From Flavobacterium alkalisoli (GTDB lineage Bacteria; Bacteroidota; Bacteroidia; Flavobacteriales; Flavobacteriaceae): a stretch of 64,000 nt of DNA. The position numbers were made by a program, and so were the translations under genes. A model generated the notes under the pieces. The model worked only from the letters and a program-made list of their open reading frames with translations, was not told where the DNA came from and made no database searches. This document shows positions 9,046 through 18,318 of the stretch, piece by piece. The DNA lies in contig NZ_CP042831.1 in assembly GCF_008000935.1 (NCBI RefSeq), positions 1,116,001 to 1,180,000 on the forward strand. Direction: 5' to 3'. Every line of letters begins with the position of its first letter. Position 1 is the stretch's first letter.

Positions 9046-11964
9046 TTATTCATTTTCCTGTGGTTCCTCTGCTTCTTTGGCAACTCCTTCCAGGAAGGAT
9101 ACAAAGTTATCTTCATGGTTTACATTAAGCTTTTTACGAACCCTGTAACGGGCGTTTTCTACACCGCGTAGGGAAATGTTAAGCAGGGGAGAGATTTCCT
9201 TATTGGTAAGGTCCATCTTAACGAAAGCACATAGTCTTAATTCCCTTTTGGTAAGGGTAGGGTTTATCTCTTTAAGTTTTTCAAAAAAGTTATGATGTAC
9301 TTTCTCGAAGTTAACATCAAACACCTCCATATATTCCTCGCCAATTTTATGTTGGTTCAGCTTTTGGAACATCTCCAGTATCTTTTTGCGGGAGTCGTCG
9401 TTCTTAACGCTTTCCTTTAATTGCTTCAGGTCGTCTGTAATCTCAGAAAAGATGTCTTTTTTACTGGCAAGCAGCATGGTATAGTTAGCCAGTTCCTTAC
9501 TTTTATTGAGTACGTCTTCTTCTAGGTGCATTTTGTCGCGGCTCATCTGTTCTTTGTCACGTTGCAGTTTTAACTGCTCAAGTTCCAGTTCCAGTAGTTT
9601 TTTTGCTCTCTGTGCCTCTTTTTGGCTTTTTAGATGGTCTCGCTCCATACGCTTGCTTATATAGCGTATAATTGCAAATAAAAGCACTATGGCGGCAATT
9701 ATATATAAAATGTAAGCCAGTGTAGTTTGATACCATTTAGGTAATATGGTAAAGTTATAAACAGCTTCGGTGCCCGATAGTCCGGCAGTATTGCGGCTTC
9801 TTACCTTAAATTTATAATTGCCCGGCCTTAAGTGGGTATATTCCTTATAGGCGATATTTTGCCAGTTAGACCAGTTTTTATCTACATTTTCTAGTACATA
9901 GCTGTATTGTACCTCGGTGCCATGGGGCATTTTTGGAGTGGCAAACTCAAAACGTAATATGTCAGTTTGGTTAGGAAGCGTAATGGGTTCGCTTTCATTA
10001 GTGGTTAGCGGAAGCAACTTCAGTTCCTGATCTTTGGAATAGGAAATTTGGGTTAAAGTCGTGTTTATTCCGTTACTGTTCTTATTATTTTCTATGTTAT
10101 ATAAATACAGTCCTGTTGTGGTGCCAAAAAGGATAGAATTTGAGCTTAGGCTTACAATACATTCCATTCCCCTGTTAAAACTCCCTTTAAGATTGAGGAA
10201 AAGGTCTTTGTGAAGGGTAGGATGTTTTTCATCGGTAAAAAAGTAGCCTGCCTCATCATCCTGTACAAACCAGGTTTTGTTTCCGTACTGGGTAAGTTTT
10301 CTTGTGTTTTTAGTGCTGTCCAGTATGGAGTTTAACTGTGCATGAGGAATAAACTTGTTTTGGGCGGCATCAAACCTATAGATGCCGGTATTAGTGGTGA
10401 ATACTATCTCGTTTTGCCAACGGGTAACATTTACGTTAAACGAAGAACCCAGTCCGTTTTTATTAGTAAAGTGATCTACTGCGCTAACCCTTTGGTAAGA
10501 CGGATTGATTCTTATCCTAAAAACCCCTTTATAACCATGGCATACCCAGTAAGTATCCGGTTCGTCGGAAGCAATTATATCTCTTGAAGATTCATCAAAT
10601 CCTGTAATCTTGTTATGGAGTACCCAGTTGCCTGAGTTGTTTTCAAGAAGGTAAATCCCGTTATAGTGTGAGGCTAGGTAAAATCCTTTCTTATTTGTTA
10701 TTGGGGTAACTTTCCAAAAACCACTCACACTTCCTATTTTTATTGCCTGCCCGTCCTGTATTTTGAATAGTCCGTTATCATGCCCCACAATAATGTCGCC
10801 TTCCAAAAGCTGTAAAGACCATGCCTGCCCGTGCAGGTTAGGGACTTTTTTAAATTCCGGCGCCATCGAGTTAGAGTTCTGGCTGGAGTAATATATCCCC
10901 TGATTGGTTGCCAGGTAATATACGCCGTTATGTAACAGGGCATCGTAAACTGAGGCCTTATTGAAAAGGTAAGTATAGGGTGATTTAAAGTCTATAAAGG
11001 CAAGGCCTATGTTTTGCATGGCCCAAACATTGTTTGAAGCGGTTTTGTAAAGCTGATGTATAACGGCATCCTGAAGGTTTTGAAAAACAGCAGGTGTTTT
11101 AAGTACTTCGCCCTTATTGTTAATTACCAGTATTTTGGAGCTAAGAGTGCCCAGGAAAATAGCATCTGAAGAATAACGGATGGCAGATATAACCTGATCT
11201 TTAGGAAGGTTGGTAAATACATTATTTAAAAGCTGCATTTTACCGGTTTCAGGATTGGCTTCATAGATATTACCTGATTTAACCGATACCAGTAGTTTAT
11301 TATTGGCCGCGGGTAATATGGCTGCAATTTCCTCATTATTAAATTCGTCGGCAGTAAATACCTGAACAAGTTCGCGCCCTTTACTGTCCAGTTTTAAAAT
11401 CCCGTGGTTTGCATCCTGAATATAATAGTTGTTGCCTGCAAGATTGGAATAAATAAATGAGGTTGAGGCAGGAATATGGGTTGCCGTTTTTCCTGTAATT
11501 ATAATAAGTTCATCAAAAGCGCGGCAAAGTATCTTGTTGTTCAGTGAATGTATCTGCCAGATGTTCTCTATGTTTTTGCCTTCAAGTTGCAGGTCTTCAA
11601 TCAGCGACCTGTAAAAGTACCTACCGTTAGAGTCCTTCTGTATTGTGCCTATTTCATTATAACCTCCGGCATATATAGTATTGTTAGGTGTGGTAAGTAA
11701 ACTACGGACTGATGAATTATTGGGCAGGTTTATTTTTTGCCAGTGTTCACCGTCAAAAATTATAACACCATCATTGTTGCCAAAAAAAATAGTTCCGTCA
11801 CGGTCTTCACACATTGCCCAAAACTGAGGGTCGGCATTAAAATCATTCCGAACGTACTGTTTTATCTTTCCCGAGAATGCCTGAAGTGCAGTATCCTGAG
11901 TTTGTGCAAAAAACGATAAATGAAAAAAAATAGTTGCTAAAATGTAAAAAATGTTTTTTTTCAT
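9046..11964 (-). CDS. membrane-spanning propeller / Y_Y_Y / LuxR-type PUL regulator
   Basis: A 972-residue one-component sensor. A signal peptide (to about FFAQT) precedes a long periplasmic region of beta-propeller-like repeats (YAGGYNEIGT, FLGTLSSK, VGHDNGLFK). A Y_Y_Y domain (HLRPGNYKFKVR) lies near residues 655-735 and a single transmembrane helix at about 748-770. A cytoplasmic coiled coil rich in Glu, Lys and Gln follows, then a C-terminal LuxR-type helix-turn-helix near 898-950 (TKRELRLCAF, NKEISPLLNIS, VENARYRVRKKL). There is no histidine kinase or receiver domain, so the sensor binds DNA directly, like SusR-type regulators. It is divergent from susC, so it most likely senses the glycan breakdown product and activates the adjacent PUL. 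Confidence 0.9.
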   Translation of the reverse strand: MKKNIFYILATIFFHLSFFAQTQDTALQAFSGKIKQYVRNDFNADPQFWAMCEDRDGTIFFGNNDGVIIFDGEHWQKINLPNNSSVRSLLTTPNNTIYAGGYNEIGTIQKDSNGRYFYRSLIEDLQLEGKNIENIWQIHSLNNKILCRAFDELIIITGKTATHIPASTSFIYSNLAGNNYYIQDANHGILKLDSKGRELVQVFTADEFNNEEIAAILPAANNKLLVSVKSGNIYEANPETGKMQLLNNVFTNLPKDQVISAIRYSSDAIFLGTLSSKILVINNKGEVLKTPAVFQNLQDAVIHQLYKTASNNVWAMQNIGLAFIDFKSPYTYLFNKASVYDALLHNGVYYLATNQGIYYSSQNSNSMAPEFKKVPNLHGQAWSLQLLEGDIIVGHDNGLFKIQDGQAIKIGSVSGFWKVTPITNKKGFYLASHYNGIYLLENNSGNWVLHNKITGFDESSRDIIASDEPDTYWVCHGYKGVFRIRINPSYQRVSAVDHFTNKNGLGSSFNVNVTRWQNEIVFTTNTGIYRFDAAQNKFIPHAQLNSILDSTKNTRKLTQYGNKTWFVQDDEAGYFFTDEKHPTLHKDLFLNLKGSFNRGMECIVSLSSNSILFGTTTGLYLYNIENNKNSNGINTTLTQISYSKDQELKLLPLTTNESEPITLPNQTDILRFEFATPKMPHGTEVQYSYVLENVDKNWSNWQNIAYKEYTHLRPGNYKFKVRSRNTAGLSGTEAVYNFTILPKWYQTTLAYILYIIAAIVLLFAIIRYISKRMERDHLKSQKEAQRAKKLLELELEQLKLQRDKEQMSRDKMHLEEDVLNKSKELANYTMLLASKKDIFSEITDDLKQLKESVKNDDSRKKILEMFQKLNQHKIGEEYMEVFDVNFEKVHHNFFEKLKEINPTLTKRELRLCAFVKMDLTNKEISPLLNISLRGVENARYRVRKKLNVNHEDNFVSFLEGVAKEAEEPQENE

Positions 11965-12009
11965 GGGTCGTGTTAAGGGTTTGTCATCGTGTTGTTAAAT
12001 AATAACGTA

Positions 12010-12020
12010 CGAAAACGATG
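12010..12020 (+). promoter_or_regulatory. half-site-like copy of the PUL operator motif
   Basis: CGAAAACGATG repeats the first ten bases (CGAAAACGAT) of the palindrome at 12230, here 46 nt upstream of the regulator start. It suggests one DNA-binding protein acts on both sides of the divergent region. Confidence 0.3.
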
Positions 12021-12229
12021 TAAAAATAGCTTTTTGAGGCGAAACAAAGCTATTAAAAAGTTTGAAATTACCAAGAAATATTTTTACATAAAAAATTGGT
12101 TTGTAGTTTTTTATAAAAAAAAAGTAACTAAAAAAGTAGTTTGTTTTTCTAAATGGTGTAAATAAAGTGTATTCAATTTTTTATAGGATACATTACATAA
12201 TTATAATTTGGCGTCAATCAAAATTAAAT

Positions 12230-12243
12230 CGAAAACGATTTCG
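12230..12243. promoter_or_regulatory. palindromic operator-like site upstream of susC
   Basis: CGAAAACGATTTCG is symmetric except at two positions (CGAAAnCGnTTTCG). The spacing and central CG resemble LacI-family operators. It is 107 nt before the susC ATG, inside a 385-nt AT-rich gap (11965-12349) that otherwise holds only poly-A/T tracts and no clear -7 box. No LacI-type gene is in the window. Confidence 0.4.
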
Positions 12244-12349
12244 GTTTTGCTAAAATTATTGTTTTCTCAATTTGGCCGTTTGGGAATGCAAAAATGGAAA
12301 GTAAAACATTGTTTTTCATTAGTTTAAACTTAACTCTAACTTAAAATCT

Positions 12350-15286
12350 ATGAGATTCAAAAACTACTTAATTTTATTAGTGTTGTTTTTTTCGGCAGCA
12401 GCCTTTGCTCAGTCTGGGCAGGTAAAAGGTACTGTTAAGGAAGAAGCAACCGGCTTAACCCTACCGGGCGTTAATGTACTGGTTAAGGGTAAGCAAGCTA
12501 ACGCATCTACTGATGTGGATGGTAATTTTACCATACAGGCTGTACCGGGAGATGTATTAGTGTTTTCCTATATTGGCTATGCCACTCAGGAAGTTTCGGT
12601 TATTGACAACAGAAATATAGATGTCACACTTGCAGAAGATGCTACCGAACTTAATGAGGTGGTAGTAGTGGGATATGGTTCGCAAGCCAAAAAAGATATA
12701 ACAGGAGCTGTTGCCACTATAGATGGTGAGAAGTTTGAAAACCGTGTAAATAATCAGGTTAGCAGCCTTATGCAGGGTCAGGCAGCCGGTGTTCAGGTTA
12801 TCTCAAACTCAGGTAAACCAGGTGGAGGTTTTAGTGTACGTGTTCGTGGTACGAGTTCAATTACAGGTGGTAGTGACCCAATTTATGTAATTGACGGAGT
12901 TGTTACTTCTGATACGCGTTCTCTTAACCCGGCTGATATAGAAAGCATGTCTATACTTAAAGATGCTTCGGCAGCTGCAATTTACGGTTCTCAGGGTAGT
13001 AATGGTGTAGTAATTATTACTACTAAACAGGGTAAATCAGAAAAACCGGTTATTACTTATGATACTTATGTAGGATTCCAGACCGTATGGAAAAAGCTGG
13101 ATGTTTTAAACGCTGCTCAATACAGGGATTTAATGGAAGAGATGGGTAGAAATACTACATGGGAACTATATACTGCCGATACAAACTGGCAGGATGAAGT
13201 GTTCCAGACAGGTTTCTCTAACAACCAGCAGGTGTCTGTATCCGGTAAATCAAATAAAACATCTTACTACATGTCCGGTGGTTATGTTAACCAGGAAGGT
13301 GCTGTAAGAAGTGCACAAATGAAAAGAAAAACATTCAAGGTAAACCTTGATCAGGAGGTGAATAATTGGTTAAAAGTTGGTACTCACTTTAACTATGTTG
13401 ATTATAATGACGTAGATGTTACAGATAACTCTGCAGTAAATCAGGGAGGTGTAATCCTTGGAGTATTAACTACTCCTCAAAACATAGGTATCTATAATGA
13501 GAACGGTACTTTTACAAGTAACCCTTTCCAGGATTGGGAAAACCCAATTTCAAGTACAGATGCGGCACAAAGAGGCTACAGAAACCAAAGAGTTTTTGGT
13601 AACGTTTATGCAGAGGTAGAATTCTTAAAAGGATTAAAATACAGATCTGCTTTAGGTATTGATTTCAGTAATGCTAAAAGTGATTATTTCTTAGATCCGT
13701 ACCGTACCAGCTATGGTCGTGCTATGAAAGGTATCAGCCGTTACCAGACATGGTTAAACAATTACTATAATTTCGAAAACACGTTAACTTACAATTTTGA
13801 TGTTGAAAAACACCATTTTGAAGCTCTTGTAGGTACTGTTTACCAAAAGTGGCGTGCAGAAAACAGCAGCATCGAAACAAGAAACTTTGCCGGTGATGCT
13901 ATTACAACTCCAAACGGAGGTTCTCAAATTGTAACTGCTACTGCAGACAAAACAGAACAGGTTAACTCTTCGGTTATTTCAAGGCTTAACTATTCATTTG
14001 ACGACAGATATTTATTAACAGCAAACTTTAGGGCAGATGGTTCTACAAAATTCGGACCTAACCAAAAATGGGGTTACTTCCCGTCATTCTCTGCAGGATG
14101 GAGGATTTCTAACGAGGAGTTTTTCTCAGAAGTTACAGCTGTTAACGATTTAAAATTAAGAGCGGGTTGGGGTCTTGTTGGTAATGATACAGGTATTCCT
14201 AACTATGCATGGTATGGTACTGTGGTGCCCGGATCTAACTATCCTATTGGCGGATCTACACAGCCGGGTAACTATCCGGGTAGAATTCAGAATGAAGACC
14301 TTAAATGGGAAGCTTCTGAGCAGCTTAACATAGGTATAGATGTTGCCTTGTTTAACAACAGAATACGTTTCTCTGCCGATTATTACAAGAAAACAAGTAA
14401 CGACCTTTTACTTGATGTGCCAATCCCAAGGGCTACAGGATTTAATTCTGCATTAATGAATGCAGGTGAAATTGAGAACAAAGGTTTCGAATTTGCAATA
14501 AGTTCAGTGAACATGGACGGTGAGTTTAAATGGACTACCGATTTAAACATGTCTTTCAATAAGAATAAAATTACCAGTCTTGTAGGTGAAACTATCTCTA
14601 CAGGAGGAGTTGCCGGAAGAGGTGATGCAGTTCGCCTTGAAGAAGGCCAGCCTGTAGGAACATTCTATGGTTATGAGTGGGGGGGAGTAGATCCTGATAC
14701 CGGTAATGTATACTATATTGGTGCTGATGGTGAGGCTACATTTAACCCTACAGATGATGACCGTAAGATTATAGGTAACCCTAATCCGGATTTCATTTAT
14801 GGTGTTACTAACAATTTAAGCTATAAAAACTTTAACCTTAATATTTTCTTCCAGGGTTCTCAGGGGAATGATATTTTCAATGCTACAAGAATCGAGACAG
14901 AAAGTATGATAAACTCTAAAAACCAGTCTGCAGCAGTATTAGACCGTTGGCAACAGCCTGGTGATATTACAGATATCCCAAGAGTTTCTACAGATGGTAG
15001 TATAGCTAATTCAAGAATATCTACAAGATATATAGAAGACGGTTCATACCTAAGGCTAAAGGCAATAACATTAAGCTACAACTTTACTAAAAATGTTACT
15101 GATAAAATAGGTCTTAGTAATTTAAGTATCTATACTACAGGCGAGAACCTGTTTACCATTACTAATTACAAAGGATTTGACCCTGAGGTTAACTTCGCAG
15201 GTAACAGCACACAGGTATACGGTATAGATTATGGAACATACCCTCAAACAAGAAATATAATTTTTGGTATAAGGGCATCACTTTAA
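12350..15286 (+). CDS. SusC/RagA family TonB-linked outer-membrane transporter
   Basis: A 978-residue outer-membrane beta-barrel that imports oligosaccharides with its SusD partner, powered by TonB-ExbBD. A signal peptide ends near AAAFAQ. A CarboxypepD_reg-like domain follows (residues about 24-100, with GTVKEEATG and GVNVLVKG). EVVVVGYGSQ near residue 103 is the conserved SusC segment before the plug. VRVRGTSSI, NPADIESM and LKDASAAAIYG are plug signatures, and the rest is barrel ending in an aromatic-rich strand. susD follows after 19 nt. It is the first gene of the PUL operon. Confidence 0.96.
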   Translation: MRFKNYLILLVLFFSAAAFAQSGQVKGTVKEEATGLTLPGVNVLVKGKQANASTDVDGNFTIQAVPGDVLVFSYIGYATQEVSVIDNRNIDVTLAEDATELNEVVVVGYGSQAKKDITGAVATIDGEKFENRVNNQVSSLMQGQAAGVQVISNSGKPGGGFSVRVRGTSSITGGSDPIYVIDGVVTSDTRSLNPADIESMSILKDASAAAIYGSQGSNGVVIITTKQGKSEKPVITYDTYVGFQTVWKKLDVLNAAQYRDLMEEMGRNTTWELYTADTNWQDEVFQTGFSNNQQVSVSGKSNKTSYYMSGGYVNQEGAVRSAQMKRKTFKVNLDQEVNNWLKVGTHFNYVDYNDVDVTDNSAVNQGGVILGVLTTPQNIGIYNENGTFTSNPFQDWENPISSTDAAQRGYRNQRVFGNVYAEVEFLKGLKYRSALGIDFSNAKSDYFLDPYRTSYGRAMKGISRYQTWLNNYYNFENTLTYNFDVEKHHFEALVGTVYQKWRAENSSIETRNFAGDAITTPNGGSQIVTATADKTEQVNSSVISRLNYSFDDRYLLTANFRADGSTKFGPNQKWGYFPSFSAGWRISNEEFFSEVTAVNDLKLRAGWGLVGNDTGIPNYAWYGTVVPGSNYPIGGSTQPGNYPGRIQNEDLKWEASEQLNIGIDVALFNNRIRFSADYYKKTSNDLLLDVPIPRATGFNSALMNAGEIENKGFEFAISSVNMDGEFKWTTDLNMSFNKNKITSLVGETISTGGVAGRGDAVRLEEGQPVGTFYGYEWGGVDPDTGNVYYIGADGEATFNPTDDDRKIIGNPNPDFIYGVTNNLSYKNFNLNIFFQGSQGNDIFNATRIETESMINSKNQSAAVLDRWQQPGDITDIPRVSTDGSIANSRISTRYIEDGSYLRLKAITLSYNFTKNVTDKIGLSNLSIYTTGENLFTITNYKGFDPEVNFAGNSTQVYGIDYGTYPQTRNIIFGIRASL

Positions 15287-15305
15287 TTAACAGAACAGTA
15301 TTATT

Positions 15306-16790
15306 ATGAAAAATAAGAAAATAGTTTTTTCACTTTTATTAGCAGGGTTTTTATTCACTGCATGTGAAAACGGACTGGACGATACACCTATTTCACAATC
15401 TATAAAGGATAATGCCTATACATCTGGAGACCAGATTGAGGCAGCTCTTACAGGGGTGTATGAATCTTTCCAGGGTAATGATTACTATGTGTGGGATCAT
15501 GTATTGTTTTCTGATGTTCGTTCAGACAATCATTATGCAGGAGGTGATAACCCTGAGGTTTTCCAGATAGAGGCTATTAATGTTGAAACGGCAAACAGCA
15601 GGGTGCTTAACGCATGGGGAGCTATATTTAACGCTATTGCAAAAGCAAATGTGGTATTAGAGCAAACACCAAACGTAACCCAGCAAATAACAGAGGAAAG
15701 AAGAGAGCAGATAATGGGTGAGGCTTATTTTTTAAGAGCTTATCATTACTACACACTTGTAAGGTTATTTGGAGGCGTGCCAATCTTTACTGCACCGGTT
15801 AACTCTGCAGATCCTTCAGTAACAAGAAGGCCAAGAAGTACGGCTGAAGAAGTTTATGCTCAGATAATTGAAGATTTAGAAACAGCAGCTTTAATGTTGC
15901 CTGATACTTATGGTGATGACGCCAGCATAAATAAGGCACGTGCTACTAAAGGTGCAGCTTATGCACTATTGGCTAAAGCCTATGCTCAAAAACCAAATCC
16001 GGATTACGGACAGGTAATAAGCTACGCAAACATGGTACTTACAAGCCCTGCAGGATACGATCTTATGGGTAGTTATGCCGAGCTTTTTGACGGAAGCCAC
16101 TACAACAATATTGAGTCTATCCTTGAAGTGCAGTATTTAGGAGGTAACGAAGGTTCTTGGGGGCCTCAAATGCACCTGCCGCCATCAATAAGCGGAGATA
16201 CATGGAGAAAGTTTGTTACTCCTTCTCATGACCTTGTTGATGCTTTTGATTCTGAAGGTGACGATATCCGTAAAAATGCAACCATACTTTTTGAGGAAGT
16301 AAGCTGGATAGATGAGTACTGGGGTAATGCTTCAGGAAGCTCAGTTCCTTTTGCTTACAAATGGAAAAATGCAATGGGATGGGCAAGTTCAGACCATATC
16401 TACTTACTTCGTTTATCAGATATTATCCTTCTTAAAGCGGAAGCTCACAATGCATTAGGTGATATTGCATCGGCAGAGGCAGAGGTTAATAAAGTAAGAC
16501 AAAGGGTTAACCTGCCTGTACTTACTGCGGCACAAACAGCTTCTGCAGCTGTTATGAAACAGGTAATATTAAAAGAAAGAAGACTGGAGCTTGCTCAGGA
16601 AGCGCACCGTTGGGACGACCTTGTTAGAAACGGTGTTGTAGTAGAGGTTATGAATGCGGTTGATGACATAGATTTAAGAGATGGTCAGCCAGTAGATTAC
16701 GATATGGATGAGCATGAAATCTTCCTGCCTATACCTCAACAGGAAATAAGCAGAAACCCTAACCTTGAGCAAAACCCAGGTTATAATTAA
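15306..16790 (+). CDS. RagB/SusD family glycan-binding lipoprotein
   Basis: A 494-residue outer-membrane lipoprotein; the lipobox is FLFTAC with Cys20 as lipidation site. The helical TPR-like core typical of SusD is present (GEAYFLRAYHYY, RLFGGVPIF, RPRSTAEEVYAQI, ERRLELAQEAHRW), ending in FLPIPQQEI, the usual C-terminal motif. It caps the SusC barrel at the cell surface and binds the glycan. It sits between susC (19 nt) and the first GH30 gene (14 nt), so the three are co-transcribed. Confidence 0.96.
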   Translation: MKNKKIVFSLLLAGFLFTACENGLDDTPISQSIKDNAYTSGDQIEAALTGVYESFQGNDYYVWDHVLFSDVRSDNHYAGGDNPEVFQIEAINVETANSRVLNAWGAIFNAIAKANVVLEQTPNVTQQITEERREQIMGEAYFLRAYHYYTLVRLFGGVPIFTAPVNSADPSVTRRPRSTAEEVYAQIIEDLETAALMLPDTYGDDASINKARATKGAAYALLAKAYAQKPNPDYGQVISYANMVLTSPAGYDLMGSYAELFDGSHYNNIESILEVQYLGGNEGSWGPQMHLPPSISGDTWRKFVTPSHDLVDAFDSEGDDIRKNATILFEEVSWIDEYWGNASGSSVPFAYKWKNAMGWASSDHIYLLRLSDIILLKAEAHNALGDIASAEAEVNKVRQRVNLPVLTAAQTASAAVMKQVILKERRLELAQEAHRWDDLVRNGVVVEVMNAVDDIDLRDGQPVDYDMDEHEIFLPIPQQEISRNPNLEQNPGYN

Positions 16791-16804
16791 TAAAAAATGA
16801 TATT

Positions 16805-18259
16805 ATGAGAAAAACGCTCTTACTTTTAAGCCTTGTCGGTATGTTTTGGTCATGTTCAGATAATGAAGATGGGCCGGTAACACCGCCGCCGCCAGCCCAA
16901 AATAACGGTAATGTTATAGGCAGTGCTAATGTATGGGTAACAAACGGCAGTAAAGAAAAGCTTTTAAGTGGGCAGCCTTCTCTTAATATTTATGATAATA
17001 ATGCGACCGACTATCCGTCAGTTTCAGTTGATTTCTCTCAGCAGTATCAGGAAATTGACGGTTTCGGTGCCGCATTAACAGGTTCATCGGCTTATGTTAT
17101 CAGTCAGATGAATGCCACTCAAAAGGAAGCATTGCTAAAAGACCTGTTCAGCGAACAGGAAGGTATAGGACTTAGTTATTTAAGACTTACCATAGGTGCT
17201 TCTGATTTTTCCCTACAGGATTTTACTTATGATGACATTCCGGCGGGAAGTACTGATCCGAATCTGGAACAGTTTTCCATTGCTGAAGATGAAGCTCATG
17301 TAATCCCGGTGCTGCAGTCTGTATTAGGCTACGCTCCCGGTATTAAAATAGTGTCCAGCCCGTGGAGTGCTCCGGCCTGGATGAAGGATTCCGGCAGCCT
17401 TGGCGGCGGAAGTTTAGACCCGCAATGGTATGGCGCTTATGGTGATTATTTTGTGAAATACATTAATGCTTATGCTAACCACGGTATAACCATTGATGCT
17501 GTTACACCACAAAATGAACCGTTGCACGAAACCGGAGGTTATCCAACAATGGGAATGACCGCAACAGAGCAGGCCGAATTTATAAAATCCAGCCTTGGGC
17601 CTAAATTTCAACAGGCAGGGCTTACCACTAAAATTATTGCTTACGACCATAATTTCGATCAGCCTTCTTACCCAATTAGTGTATTGGGAGATGCGGAAGC
17701 TGCTCAATATATAGATGGTTCTGCATTCCATGCCTATGGGGGAGATGTTTCGGCTATGAACCAGGTACATGCAGCCTTTCCTGATAAGAAACTTTATTTT
17801 ACCGAGGTTTCAGGTGGCGAGTGGAGTACTGATTTTTCGAGTAACTTAAAATGGAATGTTGGAAATATTTTTATAGGTACTACCAGAAACTGGTCTAAAA
17901 ATGCCTTGTTGTGGAACTTAGCTTTAAACAGTAATCACGGACCTACAAACGGTGGCTGTACCGACTGTCGTGGAGTGGTAACTGTAAGTTCATCGGGACA
18001 GGTAACAAAAAATGTGGAGTACTACTGTCTTGCCCATTTTTCAAAATTTGTGAGGCCGGGCGCTAAACGTGTTAACTCGTCCAATTTCGACAATTCCCTA
18101 AACATAAGAAACGTAGCCTTTATAAATACTGATGGTTCTAAGGTAATGGTATTGCTTAACGAATCATCTCAAAACAGGACTGTTTCTATAGTAGTTGGGG
18201 AAACCAAAATAAATTATTCGGTAGAAGCTAATTCAGTAGCGACTATCGTATGGCAGTAA
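16805..18259 (+). CDS. GH30 family glycoside hydrolase, lipoprotein (first copy)
   Basis: A 484-residue surface or periplasmic lipoprotein (lipobox GMFWSC, then an acidic linker). The (beta/alpha)8 barrel has the GH30 marks: EIDGFGAALT, SPWSAPAWMK, TPQNEPLH with acid/base Glu238, and LYFTEVSGG with nucleophile Glu334. A small C-terminal beta domain follows. GGCTDCRG adds a Cys pair also found in the next protein. GH30 includes glucosylceramidases and endo-beta-1,6-glucanases; in bacterial PULs the latter is the usual role, so cleavage of beta-1,6-glucan is likely but unproven. It is paralogous to the next gene. Confidence 0.92.
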   Translation: MRKTLLLLSLVGMFWSCSDNEDGPVTPPPPAQNNGNVIGSANVWVTNGSKEKLLSGQPSLNIYDNNATDYPSVSVDFSQQYQEIDGFGAALTGSSAYVISQMNATQKEALLKDLFSEQEGIGLSYLRLTIGASDFSLQDFTYDDIPAGSTDPNLEQFSIAEDEAHVIPVLQSVLGYAPGIKIVSSPWSAPAWMKDSGSLGGGSLDPQWYGAYGDYFVKYINAYANHGITIDAVTPQNEPLHETGGYPTMGMTATEQAEFIKSSLGPKFQQAGLTTKIIAYDHNFDQPSYPISVLGDAEAAQYIDGSAFHAYGGDVSAMNQVHAAFPDKKLYFTEVSGGEWSTDFSSNLKWNVGNIFIGTTRNWSKNALLWNLALNSNHGPTNGGCTDCRGVVTVSSSGQVTKNVEYYCLAHFSKFVRPGAKRVNSSNFDNSLNIRNVAFINTDGSKVMVLLNESSQNRTVSIVVGETKINYSVEANSVATIVWQ

Positions 18260-18318
18260 GCCGCATTTGTCAAACATTTACAATAATAAGCAGTGCTGTT
18301 TAGCACTTTAATACGATT

